Source of the DNA: Georhizobium profundi
GTDB lineage: Bacteria; Pseudomonadota; Alphaproteobacteria; Rhizobiales; Rhizobiaceae
Assembly: GCF_003952725.1 (NCBI RefSeq)
Contig: NZ_CP032509.1
Span: forward strand, 1,822,001-1,886,000
Direction: 5' to 3'
Length of the DNA: 64,000 nucleotides
The notes under the pieces were generated by a model. The model worked only from the letters and a program-made list of their open reading frames with translations, searched no databases and had not been told where the DNA came from. Shown here one piece after another: positions 37,421-47,044 of this stretch. The first letter of the stretch is position 1. Each line of letters opens with the position of its first letter. The position numbers and the translations under genes are program-made.

Positions 37421-37948
37421 TCATCGCGCTGGTACTGGCCGCTGGTAGCCGGGTCCTATCGTCAGCGGCGCGTCCGGAACGACGGATCCATCGACCTCGG
37501 ACATCACCGTAAAGCGGTGTTCCCAAAAAGGCTCACCGGTCTCCCGGTCCAGCAGAAGCAGATCGACCCCATAGGGCTTGCCGGCCACGACGCCGGACAA
37601 TGAGGGGCTGCGCAACGAAATTCGCCGGTCCGGAACGCCTATCCTTTCTTCCACCAGATAGGGTGGTCCGCCGAGGGGATCTTCGAAACGCGCCTGGAGC
37701 ACCGTGCCGATGGGGATGGGGCGATCGACGGCTGCCGAAAAACCCATATAGATGTCGGATACGCGGTAATTCAGAATGAAGCTCGACCCGAGGATCTTCA
37801 GATAGGGCCTGTCGACGCCATCATCGCGCAAGAGGGAAAGCGCGCCATAGAGCATCGCGCAGAGAAGAATCCCTGCGAAAAACGCCCAGAGCAGTGCGGT
37901 CTCCTGCGACATCGCAGGCAGAAGCGACCGTCGCGCGAGTGAAGCCAT
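37421..37948 (-). CDS. Unrecognised membrane-anchored protein
   Basis: A 175-residue protein with one N-terminal membrane segment (about 15-38, TALLWAFFAGILLCAMLYGAL) followed by a soluble part rich in beta strand (RPYLKILGSSFILNYRVSDIYMG is quoted in part: ILGSSFILNYRVSDIYMG). The topology suggests a periplasmic or cytosolic domain tethered to the membrane. I do not recognise the family. ATG 37948 follows a GAGGAG site; a second ATG 36 bases later is possible. Confidence 0.65.
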   Translation of the reverse strand: MASLARRSLLPAMSQETALLWAFFAGILLCAMLYGALSLLRDDGVDRPYLKILGSSFILNYRVSDIYMGFSAAVDRPIPIGTVLQARFEDPLGGPPYLVEERIGVPDRRISLRSPSLSGVVAGKPYGVDLLLLDRETGEPFWEHRFTVMSEVDGSVVPDAPLTIGPGYQRPVPAR

Positions 37949-37967
37949 GACCACTCCTCGAAAAAAT

Positions 37968-37992
37968 GAAAGCGGGTCGATGACCCGCTTTC
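37968..37992 (-). terminator. Terminator of the BA14K gene
   Basis: GAAAGCGGGTC and GACCCGCTTTC form an 11-bp stem around a three-base loop, followed on the minus strand by six T. Confidence 0.88.
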
Positions 37993-38017
37993 ATCCTAGC
38001 ACATCTGGCTTTGATAA

Positions 38018-38470
38018 TCAGCCGTAAGGCGAGATGCAGGAGCGCCGCGGGCCGTGATAGGGCTGGAACGTGTTGTCCGACGCACGGTAGGACCGGTATC
38101 GCGCGTAGCACCAATCGATATGAGCCGAGTTCAACCCATAGCCTGGACGAACCGGACGGATGGGTGGAGGCGCAATGTAGCGCGGAGCAGGGCGGTAGTA
38201 GCCACCGCCACCAATGATGATGTCGACCGACGGGCCGCGACGGTAACGCGGGCCGTAATGACGTGGGCGGTGCGCATAACGGTCGCGGTGATGCCAGCGA
38301 CGTGCATCACGCCAACGGCGATCATCCCGCCAACGCCGCCCGTCGCGATACTGGACTTCGGTCACGAGATTACCGAAGCCCCGGTCCTGCGCACGGGCTG
38401 TCACGGTCGAGGGTAGTAGTAGTGTCGCGGCAATCGCGACTGCACTCAAAATGGATAGGAAGGCGCGCAT
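38018..38470 (-). CDS. BA14K family exported protein
   Basis: A 150-residue protein. A signal peptide (about residues 1-27, ending TARAQ) precedes an Arg-, His-, Tyr-, Trp- and Asp-rich region ([15 protein letters not shown]), a Gly/Tyr/Pro-rich stretch and the C-terminal BA14K motif [20 protein letters not shown]. The family was named for a Brucella immunoreactive protein and is common in rhizobial relatives; a role in cell envelope or sugar binding has been proposed. ATG 38470 has a GGGAGACA site. Confidence 0.88.
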   Translation of the reverse strand: MRAFLSILSAVAIAATLLLPSTVTARAQDRGFGNLVTEVQYRDGRRWRDDRRWRDARRWHHRDRYAHRPRHYGPRYRRGPSVDIIIGGGGYYRPAPRYIAPPPIRPVRPGYGLNSAHIDWCYARYRSYRASDNTFQPYHGPRRSCISPYG

Positions 38471-38715
38471 GCCTTGTCTCCCGAGCAATGCAAATTCGCT
38501 CCTCTATTTCCGATGCCGGGATGGGAGAGGAGGCGGTTGCGAAAGTCCCTTCGCTTGTCCGGCGATTTTGTGAACGTCTTTTTTGAGAGCCGGTTCCAAA
38601 AGGTTGCAGCAAAAACGTGGCAATGGAAAGGAGGGCGTGCATGCTTTTGCCAGTCAACCGGCATCTTCGCCGTTGCGGCCCAAAGGCGTGTGATTGGCGG
38701 TAAGGAGCTTCATCC

Positions 38716-39432
38716 ATGACAATCGAGCGGACGGGCGGCACGGTCATCCCGCTCTCACAAATTTCCATCCCTATGTCTCCCGAGCCGCACCCATTCGAGA
38801 TCGCGCATCGAGATGCGGCCGAAGAGGCTTGGCAGCAGACGCTGCGGGCCAATCCAGCTCTCTTCAACGGAACCGTCATGCTCCATTCCACGATGGACAT
38901 CCAAGACGGCCGGCTGACCACTGTTGCGCATCGCGTGCCCTATTCGGCATTGCTGCTTTTTCTCAAGGAGCGGCCAGTCGAAGGCTGCTGGCACCTCTTC
39001 GGCTCCGCTCTCCTCGTCTCCAGCGACAATCGCGTGATCCTGAGCCGCATGGCAGAGCGGACCGCCAATGCAGGCCTCGTCTACAGCCCATGCGGTTCAC
39101 TCGACCTCAGCGACGTCGTTGGGGATAAGGTCGACATCGATGGCAACATGCGGCGTGAGGTGCTGGAAGAAACAGGGCTCGATCTTGCGAGCGCTGAGGC
39201 CGAGGCAGCGTACGGCATGGTGGAGATCGGCGGCGTCGTCGTCATCGTCCGGCGCTTCTTCTTCGACATGACGGCCGAAGAACTGGTCGCTCGGGTGCGC
39301 GCTCATATCGACGCTGAGGCCGACCCGGAAATCGATGACGTCTTTTCTGTCGGCGCGGAAGACGCACCGCGCTCCGACTACCAATTCTACATGGCGGAGC
39401 TCCTGCACTGGCATTTCCGTTCAAAACGTTGA
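38716..39432 (+). CDS. NUDIX hydrolase domain protein
   Basis: A 238-residue protein. The NUDIX box is visible as REVLEETGLDL with its upstream Gly (SLDLSDVVGDKVDIDGNM in the variable part), so the Glu residues binding magnesium are present. The 100-residue N-terminal region is not recognised and includes VEGCWHLFGSALLVSSDNRV. NUDIX enzymes cut nucleoside diphosphates linked to another group; the substrate is unknown. The gene lies 50 bp before PhzF on the same strand. Confidence 0.8.
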   Translation: MTIERTGGTVIPLSQISIPMSPEPHPFEIAHRDAAEEAWQQTLRANPALFNGTVMLHSTMDIQDGRLTTVAHRVPYSALLLFLKERPVEGCWHLFGSALLVSSDNRVILSRMAERTANAGLVYSPCGSLDLSDVVGDKVDIDGNMRREVLEETGLDLASAEAEAAYGMVEIGGVVVIVRRFFFDMTAEELVARVRAHIDAEADPEIDDVFSVGAEDAPRSDYQFYMAELLHWHFRSKR

Positions 39433-39482
39433 AGGATGGCCATACCGAGAGGGTAAGAAGCCGATAAGAGGAGGTGCGCGAC

Positions 39483-40439
39483 GTGGGGATGCAGTCGCAA
39501 GCACGGCCATATGCGATTTTCGATGTCTTTTCCGACCGGGCGCTCGCGGGCAATCCGCTCGCTGTCGTCTTCGAGGCGGACGGGCTGGACGACGCGGCGC
39601 TGCAGGGGATCGCTGCCGAGTTCAACCTCTCCGAAACGGTGTTCGTGCTCTCGCCTCAAAACGCACATCACACGGCGCATCTGCGCATCTTCACGCCTGT
39701 GCAGGAACTGCCCTTTGCCGGCCACCCGACGGTTGGCGCCGCCGTTGCGCTCGCGCATCGGCGCAAGGGTTCAACCGAAAACGGCGCAGGCCATTGCGAT
39801 ACGGTGCTGATGCTCGAAGAACGCGCCGGCAATATCCGGGCCGTCGTCAGCATGCGCAACCACGCGGTCGATGATCGGCCGGCGGGATTTGCCGAGTTCG
39901 ATCTGCCCCGTCTGCCGCGGCAAGTGGATTGCATCGTCAAGCGGGACCAGGTCGCGGATGCGCTCGGCATCAATCCGGGCAGTGTCGGCTTCGAGAACCA
40001 TGTCGTTTCCGTCTGGAGCGCTGGCGTGCCCTATGTGCTCATTCCCGTGCGTGACCGGACGATTGCTGAAAATTGCCAGTGCGACCCGGCGCGATGGGAG
40101 GCGCTTGCGCCCATCGACGAAGGCATCCTGGCGAGCGCCTTCGTTTATTGCAGAGGCGGGATCGATCATTCTGCCGATTTCCACGCGCGGATGTTCGCTC
40201 CATGCTCCGGCACGCCGGAAGATCCCGCCACGGGTTCGGCGGTTGCCGCGCTCGCAGGTGCCGTCAACGCGTTCGACGACCTGCTGGACGGCCATCACTC
40301 CCGTATTGTCGAACAGGGCATCGAGATGGGCCGCCCCTCCAAGATCCACCTGCACATGGATGTGACGGCTGGCCGCATCACCCGCGCTCGCCTGGGCGGA
40401 GCCGCCGTTCGGGTTGCGGAAGGTTTGCTTTATGTGTGA
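39483..40439 (+). CDS. PhzF family protein (phenazine biosynthesis-like isomerase)
   Basis: A 318-residue protein of the diaminopimelate-epimerase fold. The catalytic Glu51 stands in FNLSETVFVLS, and DVFSDRALAGNPLAVV, LPFAGHPTVGAA, and GTPEDPATGSA are the PhzF signatures. Most members outside phenazine clusters have no known substrate, and no other phenazine gene is near. GTG 39483 has AGGAGG at eight bases; an ATG six bases later is an alternative. tRNA-Lys follows after 68 bp. Confidence 0.92.
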   Translation: MGMQSQARPYAIFDVFSDRALAGNPLAVVFEADGLDDAALQGIAAEFNLSETVFVLSPQNAHHTAHLRIFTPVQELPFAGHPTVGAAVALAHRRKGSTENGAGHCDTVLMLEERAGNIRAVVSMRNHAVDDRPAGFAEFDLPRLPRQVDCIVKRDQVADALGINPGSVGFENHVVSVWSAGVPYVLIPVRDRTIAENCQCDPARWEALAPIDEGILASAFVYCRGGIDHSADFHARMFAPCSGTPEDPATGSAVAALAGAVNAFDDLLDGHHSRIVEQGIEMGRPSKIHLHMDVTAGRITRARLGGAAVRVAEGLLYV

Positions 40440-40507
40440 CAGGGGCTGGACAGGGCCGCGGATCGACGTTATACGCGCCCAACTCCGGCCCGAAAGGCTG
40501 GGCCCGT

Positions 40508-40583
<76 letters not shown>

Positions 40584-40682
40584 CCATTCTCCTAAGCTGC
40601 TGATTTTGCGCTGACCCCTTGATCTCCAAGGGGTTGCGCTTCAATTGTGCTACACAACACTGATACACATAGTGGGGCTGGC

Positions 40683-40784
40683 GTGGCACGAAAACAGCTG
40701 TAATTGCACAAGCGTGGGGGCATTTACCAGATCCGTTTGAGGATGCCCTCTCGAGCAATTCCAGTGTGGATCGAGAGCGTCTGA
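40683..40784 (+). pseudogene. Remnant of a tRNA-associated integrase, N-terminus only
   Basis: Starting at a GTG, the frame reads VARKQL, a TAA, then LHKRGGIYQIRLRMPSRAIP and VWIESV before TGA. RGG-Y-IR-R-P close after the start is the N-terminal pattern of tyrosine recombinases of the DUF6538-containing type. The in-frame stop and loss of the catalytic domain make it a relic. It lies 100 bp past the tRNA, where such integrases normally sit. Confidence 0.6.
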
Positions 40785-40785
40785 T

Positions 40786-41475
40786 TATGCCCGCGTCGGC
40801 ATCCTCGGTTGGTACTATGGTATCACCAATGCTGCCAGCGCCATGACCGCGGCCCAGTCTGGCTCCTTCCAGGAAGATCACGCTGGGACGGCTCGGCTGT
40901 GGGACGAACAGATCGCCAACCGCGAGCTGGCCATGTCCCCCTTCAGTTGGCGGGTAAGCAGCTTAGTCGAGGTCACCTACAAGCCGGAGGTCGCATTCTA
41001 CAGGCAAGGTAGCACGGGCAAGCTGCTCTGGAAGCCAGCGACCCCGGCTGAAGCTTTTGGCGCTGCTGCCGAATATCTCTCCGGCTCTGCCGCCTGGTAT
41101 GCGTGGCGGGCGAAGGAGGATTTGATCAAAACTGCCCAGTTCAAGGCTTTAGGCGTGACCGATTTCCGGACAAAGGCCGCTCGAGAGCTTCGTGACGAAC
41201 GTCTTCAAAAGAAGTCCATCGGCTTCATTCATCAGGCATCTCGGTATCGAGGAAAAGCGAATTATCGGGAGGCGCTCTTTCTCGCCTATGGTTCGGCGAC
41301 GGAGACGATACTCTCGGGCTTCGCTGACGACATGGCTGCAGTGCTCAAGGCATACCTGAGCATGGCTGGTGCCTTTGCGAAGCGCAAGCTTGGAGGCAAT
41401 CTATGGTCAGAATTCGTGACGGATGTTGCCCCCAAGAGGGCGTTCACAAGTCGCGCAGCTGATGTCTGGAACTGA
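40786..41475 (+). pseudogene. 5'-truncated hypothetical gene
   Basis: The frame with good coding character (DYARVGILGWYYGITNAASA, LWDEQIANRELAMSPFSW) extends upstream of its first ATG (40843) into the integrase remnant without any start codon, so the N-terminus of the parent protein appears lost. From ATG 40843 it could still make 210 residues. I do not recognise the family; the protein has no signal peptide, and its middle is helical with an Ala-rich stretch. It may be a fragment brought in with the decayed element, or a short functional gene starting at 40843. Confidence 0.5.
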
Positions 41476-41742
41476 TCAGACGTCAATCACGACAAGCTGT
41501 TTTCCAGGATCAGTCAGTCCGAAGACGACGCTTGATTGTCCAGTTGCAATCGGCCGGCCAAGTCCACGACTTAAAGGGACCAGTGCAGGTTCTGCGTGGC
41601 ATCGATCTTGATGCCAGTGGATCCAAATCAACCCATTCCATGCTCAGAACGCCAGTATCGGTCGCGAATGTTTTTTCAGCACGATTTCCGCCCTATGGGT
41701 TGAAACGCGCCCCCACTAGAATGGAGGGATGACCTGGCACTG

Positions 41743-41955
41743 TTAACGCACCAGCTGATCAAGCGCCGCGATAATCGCGCGGAAGAATGCCAAAGTTTCC
41801 TCAATCTCGGTCTGATCCACAACGATAGTAAGGTCGCCATGAACGATGTCATTGCGGCGATTTAATTTTTGGTCGAGTAGCTTCTCGGCACTCTCCGCTA
41901 CCCGCCGCCGTGTCTTATCGTTGAAGAACGCCTGCAACTGAGTGTGCTGTACGAG
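41743..41955 (-). pseudogene. Fragment of a HEPN-like domain protein
   Basis: About 70 residues remain, from a stop codon near 41958 to the stop at 41743. RRNDIVHG has the R-x4-H core of HEPN ribonucleases, and the flanking helices (KLLDQKLN, EETLAFFRAIIAALDQLV) fit the second half of such a domain. No start codon with a binding site exists, only a TTG at 41937, so the N-terminal half seems deleted. HEPN proteins often act in toxin or defence modules; no partner is left here. Confidence 0.45.
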
Positions 41956-42026
41956 GAATGATCACTTGGCGCGTCGGAACACCTTTGGCTACCATAGGTT
42001 CGAAAGTCGAACAGGAGCCCGACGAC

Positions 42027-42281
42027 ATGGACATAGCCGAGCTTCGTGGCTGGTATCGAAATCGATTTCTTTCAGGTTCAGCGCGCGAGAGCGAGATCAC
42101 CGAACGGCTTGAAGCCTGCCTTAGATGGATGATGCAGGATGACGACACGGTCGAGATGCTTGCCGGCAATTCGCTAGCGGCCAGTCCGGAATTGGCGGAC
42201 CCTCAAGCCGAGGGGGATAGGCAGTTCGTGGAAGAAATCATTCGGAACCTCGAAGAATATCTGTCGGACGCCGCCGGCTAG
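42027..42281 (+). CDS. Unrecognised small protein
   Basis: An 84-residue acidic helical protein starting MDIAELRGWYRNRFLSGSAR after an AGGAG site. The frame is open 69 bases further upstream but without a binding site. There is no membrane segment, Cys or known motif. It lies among gene remnants, so it may be cargo of the decayed element. Confidence 0.5.
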   Translation: MDIAELRGWYRNRFLSGSARESEITERLEACLRWMMQDDDTVEMLAGNSLAASPELADPQAEGDRQFVEEIIRNLEEYLSDAAG

Positions 42282-42422
42282 CACTGTGCTCCGGAGCAGC
42301 CTTGAGGGGGGCGCTGGACCTGGGTTGTTTGATCTACCTTGTGCTGCTCCAACTTGTCTTCGTGGAAAATTCGGAACTATGCCGCGAGCTTCTCTGTTCG
42401 CCATAGAAAGAGGGGCGGCAGA

Positions 42423-42800
42423 ATGTTGGAAAAGGCCGGGCAACTCGAGATCGTTATAGCGGCGCTCGAATATGCAGGAATTGCCGTGATCATCGTCGGC
42501 GCTCTCTACGCTGTTGTCGCTTTCGGGATGGCGCTACTCTCTGGAGTGGATGGTCAGCCGTTCCGGGCCATGCGGGCGCGGCTCGGACGCTCAATTTTGC
42601 TTGGGTTGGAATTCTTGGTTGCAGCCGACATCATCGCGACCGTCGCCATTGAACCGACCCTGCAGAAAGTCGCAACGCTCGGAGCGCTTATCCTGGTACG
42701 GACGTTTTTGAGCCTTTCGCTTGAAGTGGAAATCGAAGGTCGATGGCCGTGGCAACGCGCCGACGCCGAACATCCTCTGGAGCGCCCGACATCCAAATGA
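42423..42800 (+). CDS. DUF1622 family membrane protein
   Basis: A 125-residue protein with three membrane segments (about 15-38, 58-78, 84-103) and a short charged C-terminus. The pattern RARLGRSILLGLEFLVAADI followed by ILVRTFLSLSLEVEIEGRWP is that of DUF1622. Function is unknown. GGCGGCAGA precedes the ATG, a weak binding site. It is not obviously joined to its neighbours. Confidence 0.82.
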   Translation: MLEKAGQLEIVIAALEYAGIAVIIVGALYAVVAFGMALLSGVDGQPFRAMRARLGRSILLGLEFLVAADIIATVAIEPTLQKVATLGALILVRTFLSLSLEVEIEGRWPWQRADAEHPLERPTSK

Positions 42801-43299
42801 TGCTTCGGTTTTGACGCAATCAGCCTCCGGCTTGCATCCCCACCTCCGCGAGGTTTTCGCGCCTAGGAAGAACATCGGAAGTGCGCCCAACTGGCAATTC
42901 GGCGGGCACATCAGGAACATGATTGACGTCCGGGCCTAACCAGCCCGTTTTGGCGCGAAGGAGCGGCTGCAACAGGCTCGCAAGCCGCCGTTGAGATCGG
43001 CCGCACGTCAGCAGCTATTCGGCCTGCGGCGCCCAAAACGCATTGTTTCGGATCAGCCCCCAACACAGCAACGTTCGGTAGGACGAAAAAAGACTAGCCT
43101 TGATCTATTTTTGGGATCCGGAAGGCAGTTCACGACGAGCGAAACTGATGAGCTGACATTCCGACCCGCTGATGTTGCGTAAAACTTGAAATGCGGCTGA
43201 AAATAAGCCGTTATGTGGCGAGGTCTACGACCTCGAAAGCTCCGGCGCCAAGCAGACGCGCATTGAAAGTGCTGCAGAACAGACTAACGGGAGACACGA
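42801..43299. other. Gene-free stretch inside the putative element
   Basis: 499 bp with no convincing coding frame. Short frames here lack binding sites and family character. The last 100 bp must hold the promoter of the TRAP transporter; I see no clear hairpin or repeat. Confidence 0.55.
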
Positions 43300-44280
43300 A
43301 TGACCCTCACCAAGATCCACATGACCGGCGTTGCCGCCGCTCTTGCCGCGACGCTGGGTGCAGGCACTGCGCTTGCCCAGGACCAGCAATTCATCTCGAT
43401 CGGCACAGGCGGCGTCACCGGCGTCTACTATCCGGTCGGCGGCGCCATCTGCCGCCTGATGAACCAGAACCGACGCGAGCACGGCATCCGCTGTTCGGTG
43501 GAATCGACCGCGGCCTCCGTCTATAACGTCAATGCCATCCGTGGCGGCGAACTCGATTTCGGTGTCGCTCAATCGGACGTTCAGTACAACGCCTATAATG
43601 GCGAGGCTGATTTCGAAGAGCTCGGCGCCCAGGAAGATCTGCGGGCAGTCTTTTCGCTCCACAATGAGCCTTTGACGATCGTCGCTCGCGCCGATGCCGG
43701 CATCGAATCCTTCGCCGACATCGAAGGCAAGCGGGTCAATGTCGGCCAGCCTGGCTCCGGCACGCGTTCGCTGATGGATCTCCTGATGGCAGAGCGTGGC
43801 TGGACGACTGCAAACCTCGCCGTGTCGGCTGAGCTTGCGCCTGCCGAGCAGAGCGCAGCGTTGTGTGACAACAACATCGATGCTTTCGCCTATGCCGTCG
43901 GGCATCCGGCAGGCGCCATACAGGAAGCCACCACGACCTGCGACAGCGTTATCGTCAATGTCGATGGCGAAGAAGCGCAGGCACTGCTCGATCAGTACCC
44001 GTATTACACCGCAGCAACGATTCCAGGCGGCATGTATCGCGGCAATGACGAGGACATCATGACGATGGGTGTCGGCGCGACGCTCGTCGCTTCGGCCAAC
44101 GTGGACGAGGAAGTCGTCTACCAGCTGGTCAAGGCCGTCTTCGACAATTTCGAAGACTTCAAGAGCCTGCACCCGGCGCTTGAGAACCTCGAAGCATCCG
44201 CAATGGCGAACGAGGGCAATTCGGCTCCCCTGCACCCCGGCGCCGAGCGGTACTTCCGAGAAGCCGGCCTGATCGAATAG
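43300..44280 (+). CDS. TAXI family TRAP transporter solute-binding protein
   Basis: A 326-residue periplasmic protein. The signal peptide ends near residue 27 (GTALAQ-DQ). ISIGTGGVTGVYYPVGGAIC is the TAXI N-terminal signature, followed by VESTAASVYNVNAIRGGELD and the VGQPGSGTR segment. TAXI proteins bind glutamate, 2-oxoglutarate or related acids and deliver them to a fused permease. The matching permease is 87 bp downstream. Confidence 0.94.
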   Translation: MTLTKIHMTGVAAALAATLGAGTALAQDQQFISIGTGGVTGVYYPVGGAICRLMNQNRREHGIRCSVESTAASVYNVNAIRGGELDFGVAQSDVQYNAYNGEADFEELGAQEDLRAVFSLHNEPLTIVARADAGIESFADIEGKRVNVGQPGSGTRSLMDLLMAERGWTTANLAVSAELAPAEQSAALCDNNIDAFAYAVGHPAGAIQEATTTCDSVIVNVDGEEAQALLDQYPYYTAATIPGGMYRGNDEDIMTMGVGATLVASANVDEEVVYQLVKAVFDNFEDFKSLHPALENLEASAMANEGNSAPLHPGAERYFREAGLIE

Positions 44281-44367
44281 TCAGGGCCTTCGGACGCGCG
44301 GCGAAATCGTCGCGCGTTCGCTTCGCTTTATCGGCGCGAGAGCCGCCTCCACGATGAAAGACGCGCC

Positions 44368-47034
44368 ATGAGCGACGGTACCCGGGACGTCGACGCCCGT
44401 AAGAGCATGAACGATGACGAACTCCAGGATCTCGTCGCAGCGACCGACACGGGTGCACGCAATCCCGCCGGAACGGCGGGCTTTGTCATAGCCGGCGTGG
44501 CGCTGTTGTGGTCGCTCTTCCAAATCTACATTGCGTCGCCTTTGCCATTCATGATCGCACAGGCGACCGGCTTGCAGGTGGTGCTGAACGACACCCAAAG
44601 CCGCTCGATCCACCTCGCTTTCGGCGTGTTTCTGGCCTTCATGGCATTCCCAGCCTTCGCCAGCTCGCCACGCGATCGCATACCGCTGCTCGACTGGGTC
44701 CTGGCGCTGGCGGCCGCGTTCTGCGCGCTCTACATCTTCCTCTTCTACCGAGATCTGGCTCGCCGACCCGGCCTTCCGATTACGCAGGACATCGTGGCCG
44801 CAGGCATCGGCATGCTGCTGTTGCTGGAAGCCACGCGCCGCGCGCTCGGACCACCGCTTGTCGTCGTTGCCGTCGTCTTCCTGGCCTACGTGTTCTTCGG
44901 CTCGTCCACCCTGGTCCCCGACATCATCCGCTGGGGTGGCGCCTCCTTCTCTCGCGCCATGGATCAGATGTGGCTGTCGACCGGCGGCGTCTTTGGGGTC
45001 GCACTTGGCGTATCGACGGCCTTCGTGTTCCTGTTCGTCCTGTTCGGCTCGATGCTGGACAGGGCAGGGGCCGGCAATTTCTTCATCAAGCTCGCCTTTG
45101 CGCTGCTCGGACATTTGCGTGGAGGTCCCGCCAAGGCGGCCGTACTGGCATCGATGATGACGGGTCTCATTTCCGGCTCGTCCATCGCCAATGTGGTGAC
45201 CACCGGCACATTCACCATTCCGCTGATGAAGCGGGTTGGTTTCTCGTCCGAAAAAGCCGGCGCGGTCGAAGTTGCAAGCTCGGTCAACGGTCAGATCATG
45301 CCACCGGTAATGGGCGCTGCCGCGTTCCTCATGGTGGAATATGTCGGAATTCCCTACATCGACGTGATCCGTCACGCGTTCCTGCCGGCGCTCATTTCCT
45401 ACATCGCGCTGCTCTACCTCGTGCATCTGGAAGCCGTGCGCAACGACATGCCAGCGTTGCCGAAGCGCGTCGACCGGTCGGGACGCGAGGCGCTGCTGCG
45501 GACCCTGATCGTCATGCTTTCGATCGTGCTGATCATTGGTGCGATCTATTACGCCATCACGTTCGTGCGCTGGCTGCTTCCGGACATTTCTGCGCCGGTT
45601 CTGCTGCTGTCCCTGCTCGGCGCCTATGTGGCGCTGATCTGGTATGCGGCGAAGTCGCCGGAACTGGAAATCGACGATCCGGATGCAGAAGTTGTCGAGC
45701 TGCCGATCGCATCGGAAGTTCTGAAAACGGGCCTTCATTACCTGATCCCGCTCTTCGTCCTGGTATGGTTCCTCATGGTCGAACGCCTGTCGCCCGGCCT
45801 GTCGGCGTTTTATGCCGTCATGACGCTGATTGTTATCACGGTCACGCAAAAGCCGCTGAAAGCCTTCTTCCGGGGCATGCAGTCCGATGAGACACGCCGC
45901 GCAATGCGGGAAGGCTTCGATGATCTCATTGTGGGCATGATCCTCGGCGCCCGCAACATGATCGGCATCGCCTGTGCCACCGCTGCAGCCGGCATCATCG
46001 TCGGTACCGTCACGCTGACCGGCATCGGCCAGGTCATGGCCGAGTTCGTCGAATTCCTGTCGGGAGGCAATATCTTCCTGATCCTGGTCTTCACCGCCAT
46101 CATCAGCCTGGTGCTTGGCATGGGCCTGCCAACCACGGCGAACTACATCGTCGTGTCGTCGCTCATGGCGCCGGTTATCGTCGAACTCGGTGCGGCGAAC
46201 GGCGTGCTGATCCCGCTGATTGCGGCGCATATGTTCGTCTTCTATTTCGGCATCATGGCCGATGTGACTCCACCGGTCGGCCTGGCGTCCTTTGCGGCGG
46301 CCGCCGTGTCGGGCGGAGACCCTATCAAGACGGGCTTTACGGCGTTCTTCTACTCCCTCCGCACGGTCCTCCTGCCGTTCATCTTCGTCTTCAACACGGA
46401 TTTGCTGCTGATCGACGTCGGCGTTGCAGGCGCCATCTGGATTTTCATCAAGGCAACCTTTGCTATGTTGATCTTCGCGGCTGCGACGCAAGGATTCTTC
46501 ATGGCGCGCAGCCGCATCTGGGAATCCGCGATCCTGCTGCTCGTCACGTTCCTGCTGCTGCGCCCCGGCTTTTTCCTTGATCTCGTGCAGGCACCTTACG
46601 ACACCGTGCCGCCGCAGCAGGTGTTCCAAGTCGTCGAGGCAGCGCCGGACGGTGGCGAAATCCGTCTTGAGATATCGGGTCCCGATTTCGATAATCCGGA
46701 CACGATCGTCAGCCGAACCATGGCCTTTGGCCTGGGGGAAGCGGGCGCACCCGGCGAAGTGCGTTTCGAGGAAGCCATCGGCCTGATGGCGATGCTGGAC
46801 GGCGAGCGTGTGGCGCTGGATGAGCCGCTCGACCTCAACAGCCTCGCGGGCAGGACGCTCGGTGGCCTCGACTTCTATACCGATCCGCCGGTCCAGATCA
46901 CCCGGGTCGAGGTTCCAGCGGAACGTCTCCCGCGCGAGATCATGTACATTCCGGGCTTCCTGCTGTTCGGGCTGGTGTTCTTTACCCAGCGCCGACGGGG
47001 CGGCACGCTCTTCGGCAACCCACAGGCAAGGTGA
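44368..47034 (+). CDS. TRAP transporter fused permease (4TM-12TM) of the TAXI type
   Basis: An 888-residue membrane protein that joins the small (DctQ-like) and large (DctM-like) subunits. The N-terminal 180 residues hold the first segments, and the large domain includes GSMLDRAGAGNFFIKLAFAL, SGSSIANVVTTGTFTIPLM, the sodium-site-like GLPTTANYIV and IMADVTPPVGLASFAAAAVS, which are DctM signatures. The last 150 residues form a soluble domain of DUF3394 type (LDLNSLAGRTLGGLDFYTDP). It would take up its substrate with sodium. The gene is followed after ten bases by a universal stress protein gene. A 943-codon frame on the opposite strand is a shadow. Confidence 0.94.
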   Translation: MSDGTRDVDARKSMNDDELQDLVAATDTGARNPAGTAGFVIAGVALLWSLFQIYIASPLPFMIAQATGLQVVLNDTQSRSIHLAFGVFLAFMAFPAFASSPRDRIPLLDWVLALAAAFCALYIFLFYRDLARRPGLPITQDIVAAGIGMLLLLEATRRALGPPLVVVAVVFLAYVFFGSSTLVPDIIRWGGASFSRAMDQMWLSTGGVFGVALGVSTAFVFLFVLFGSMLDRAGAGNFFIKLAFALLGHLRGGPAKAAVLASMMTGLISGSSIANVVTTGTFTIPLMKRVGFSSEKAGAVEVASSVNGQIMPPVMGAAAFLMVEYVGIPYIDVIRHAFLPALISYIALLYLVHLEAVRNDMPALPKRVDRSGREALLRTLIVMLSIVLIIGAIYYAITFVRWLLPDISAPVLLLSLLGAYVALIWYAAKSPELEIDDPDAEVVELPIASEVLKTGLHYLIPLFVLVWFLMVERLSPGLSAFYAVMTLIVITVTQKPLKAFFRGMQSDETRRAMREGFDDLIVGMILGARNMIGIACATAAAGIIVGTVTLTGIGQVMAEFVEFLSGGNIFLILVFTAIISLVLGMGLPTTANYIVVSSLMAPVIVELGAANGVLIPLIAAHMFVFYFGIMADVTPPVGLASFAAAAVSGGDPIKTGFTAFFYSLRTVLLPFIFVFNTDLLLIDVGVAGAIWIFIKATFAMLIFAAATQGFFMARSRIWESAILLLVTFLLLRPGFFLDLVQAPYDTVPPQQVFQVVEAAPDGGEIRLEISGPDFDNPDTIVSRTMAFGLGEAGAPGEVRFEEAIGLMAMLDGERVALDEPLDLNSLAGRTLGGLDFYTDPPVQITRVEVPAERLPREIMYIPGFLLFGLVFFTQRRRGGTLFGNPQAR

Positions 47035-47044
47035 GGGGACGACG

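Noticed and set aside
42991..43182. A 63-codon frame in the gap before the TRAP operon
   Set aside because: No binding site, no family character, and it lies in a stretch of apparently decayed sequence.
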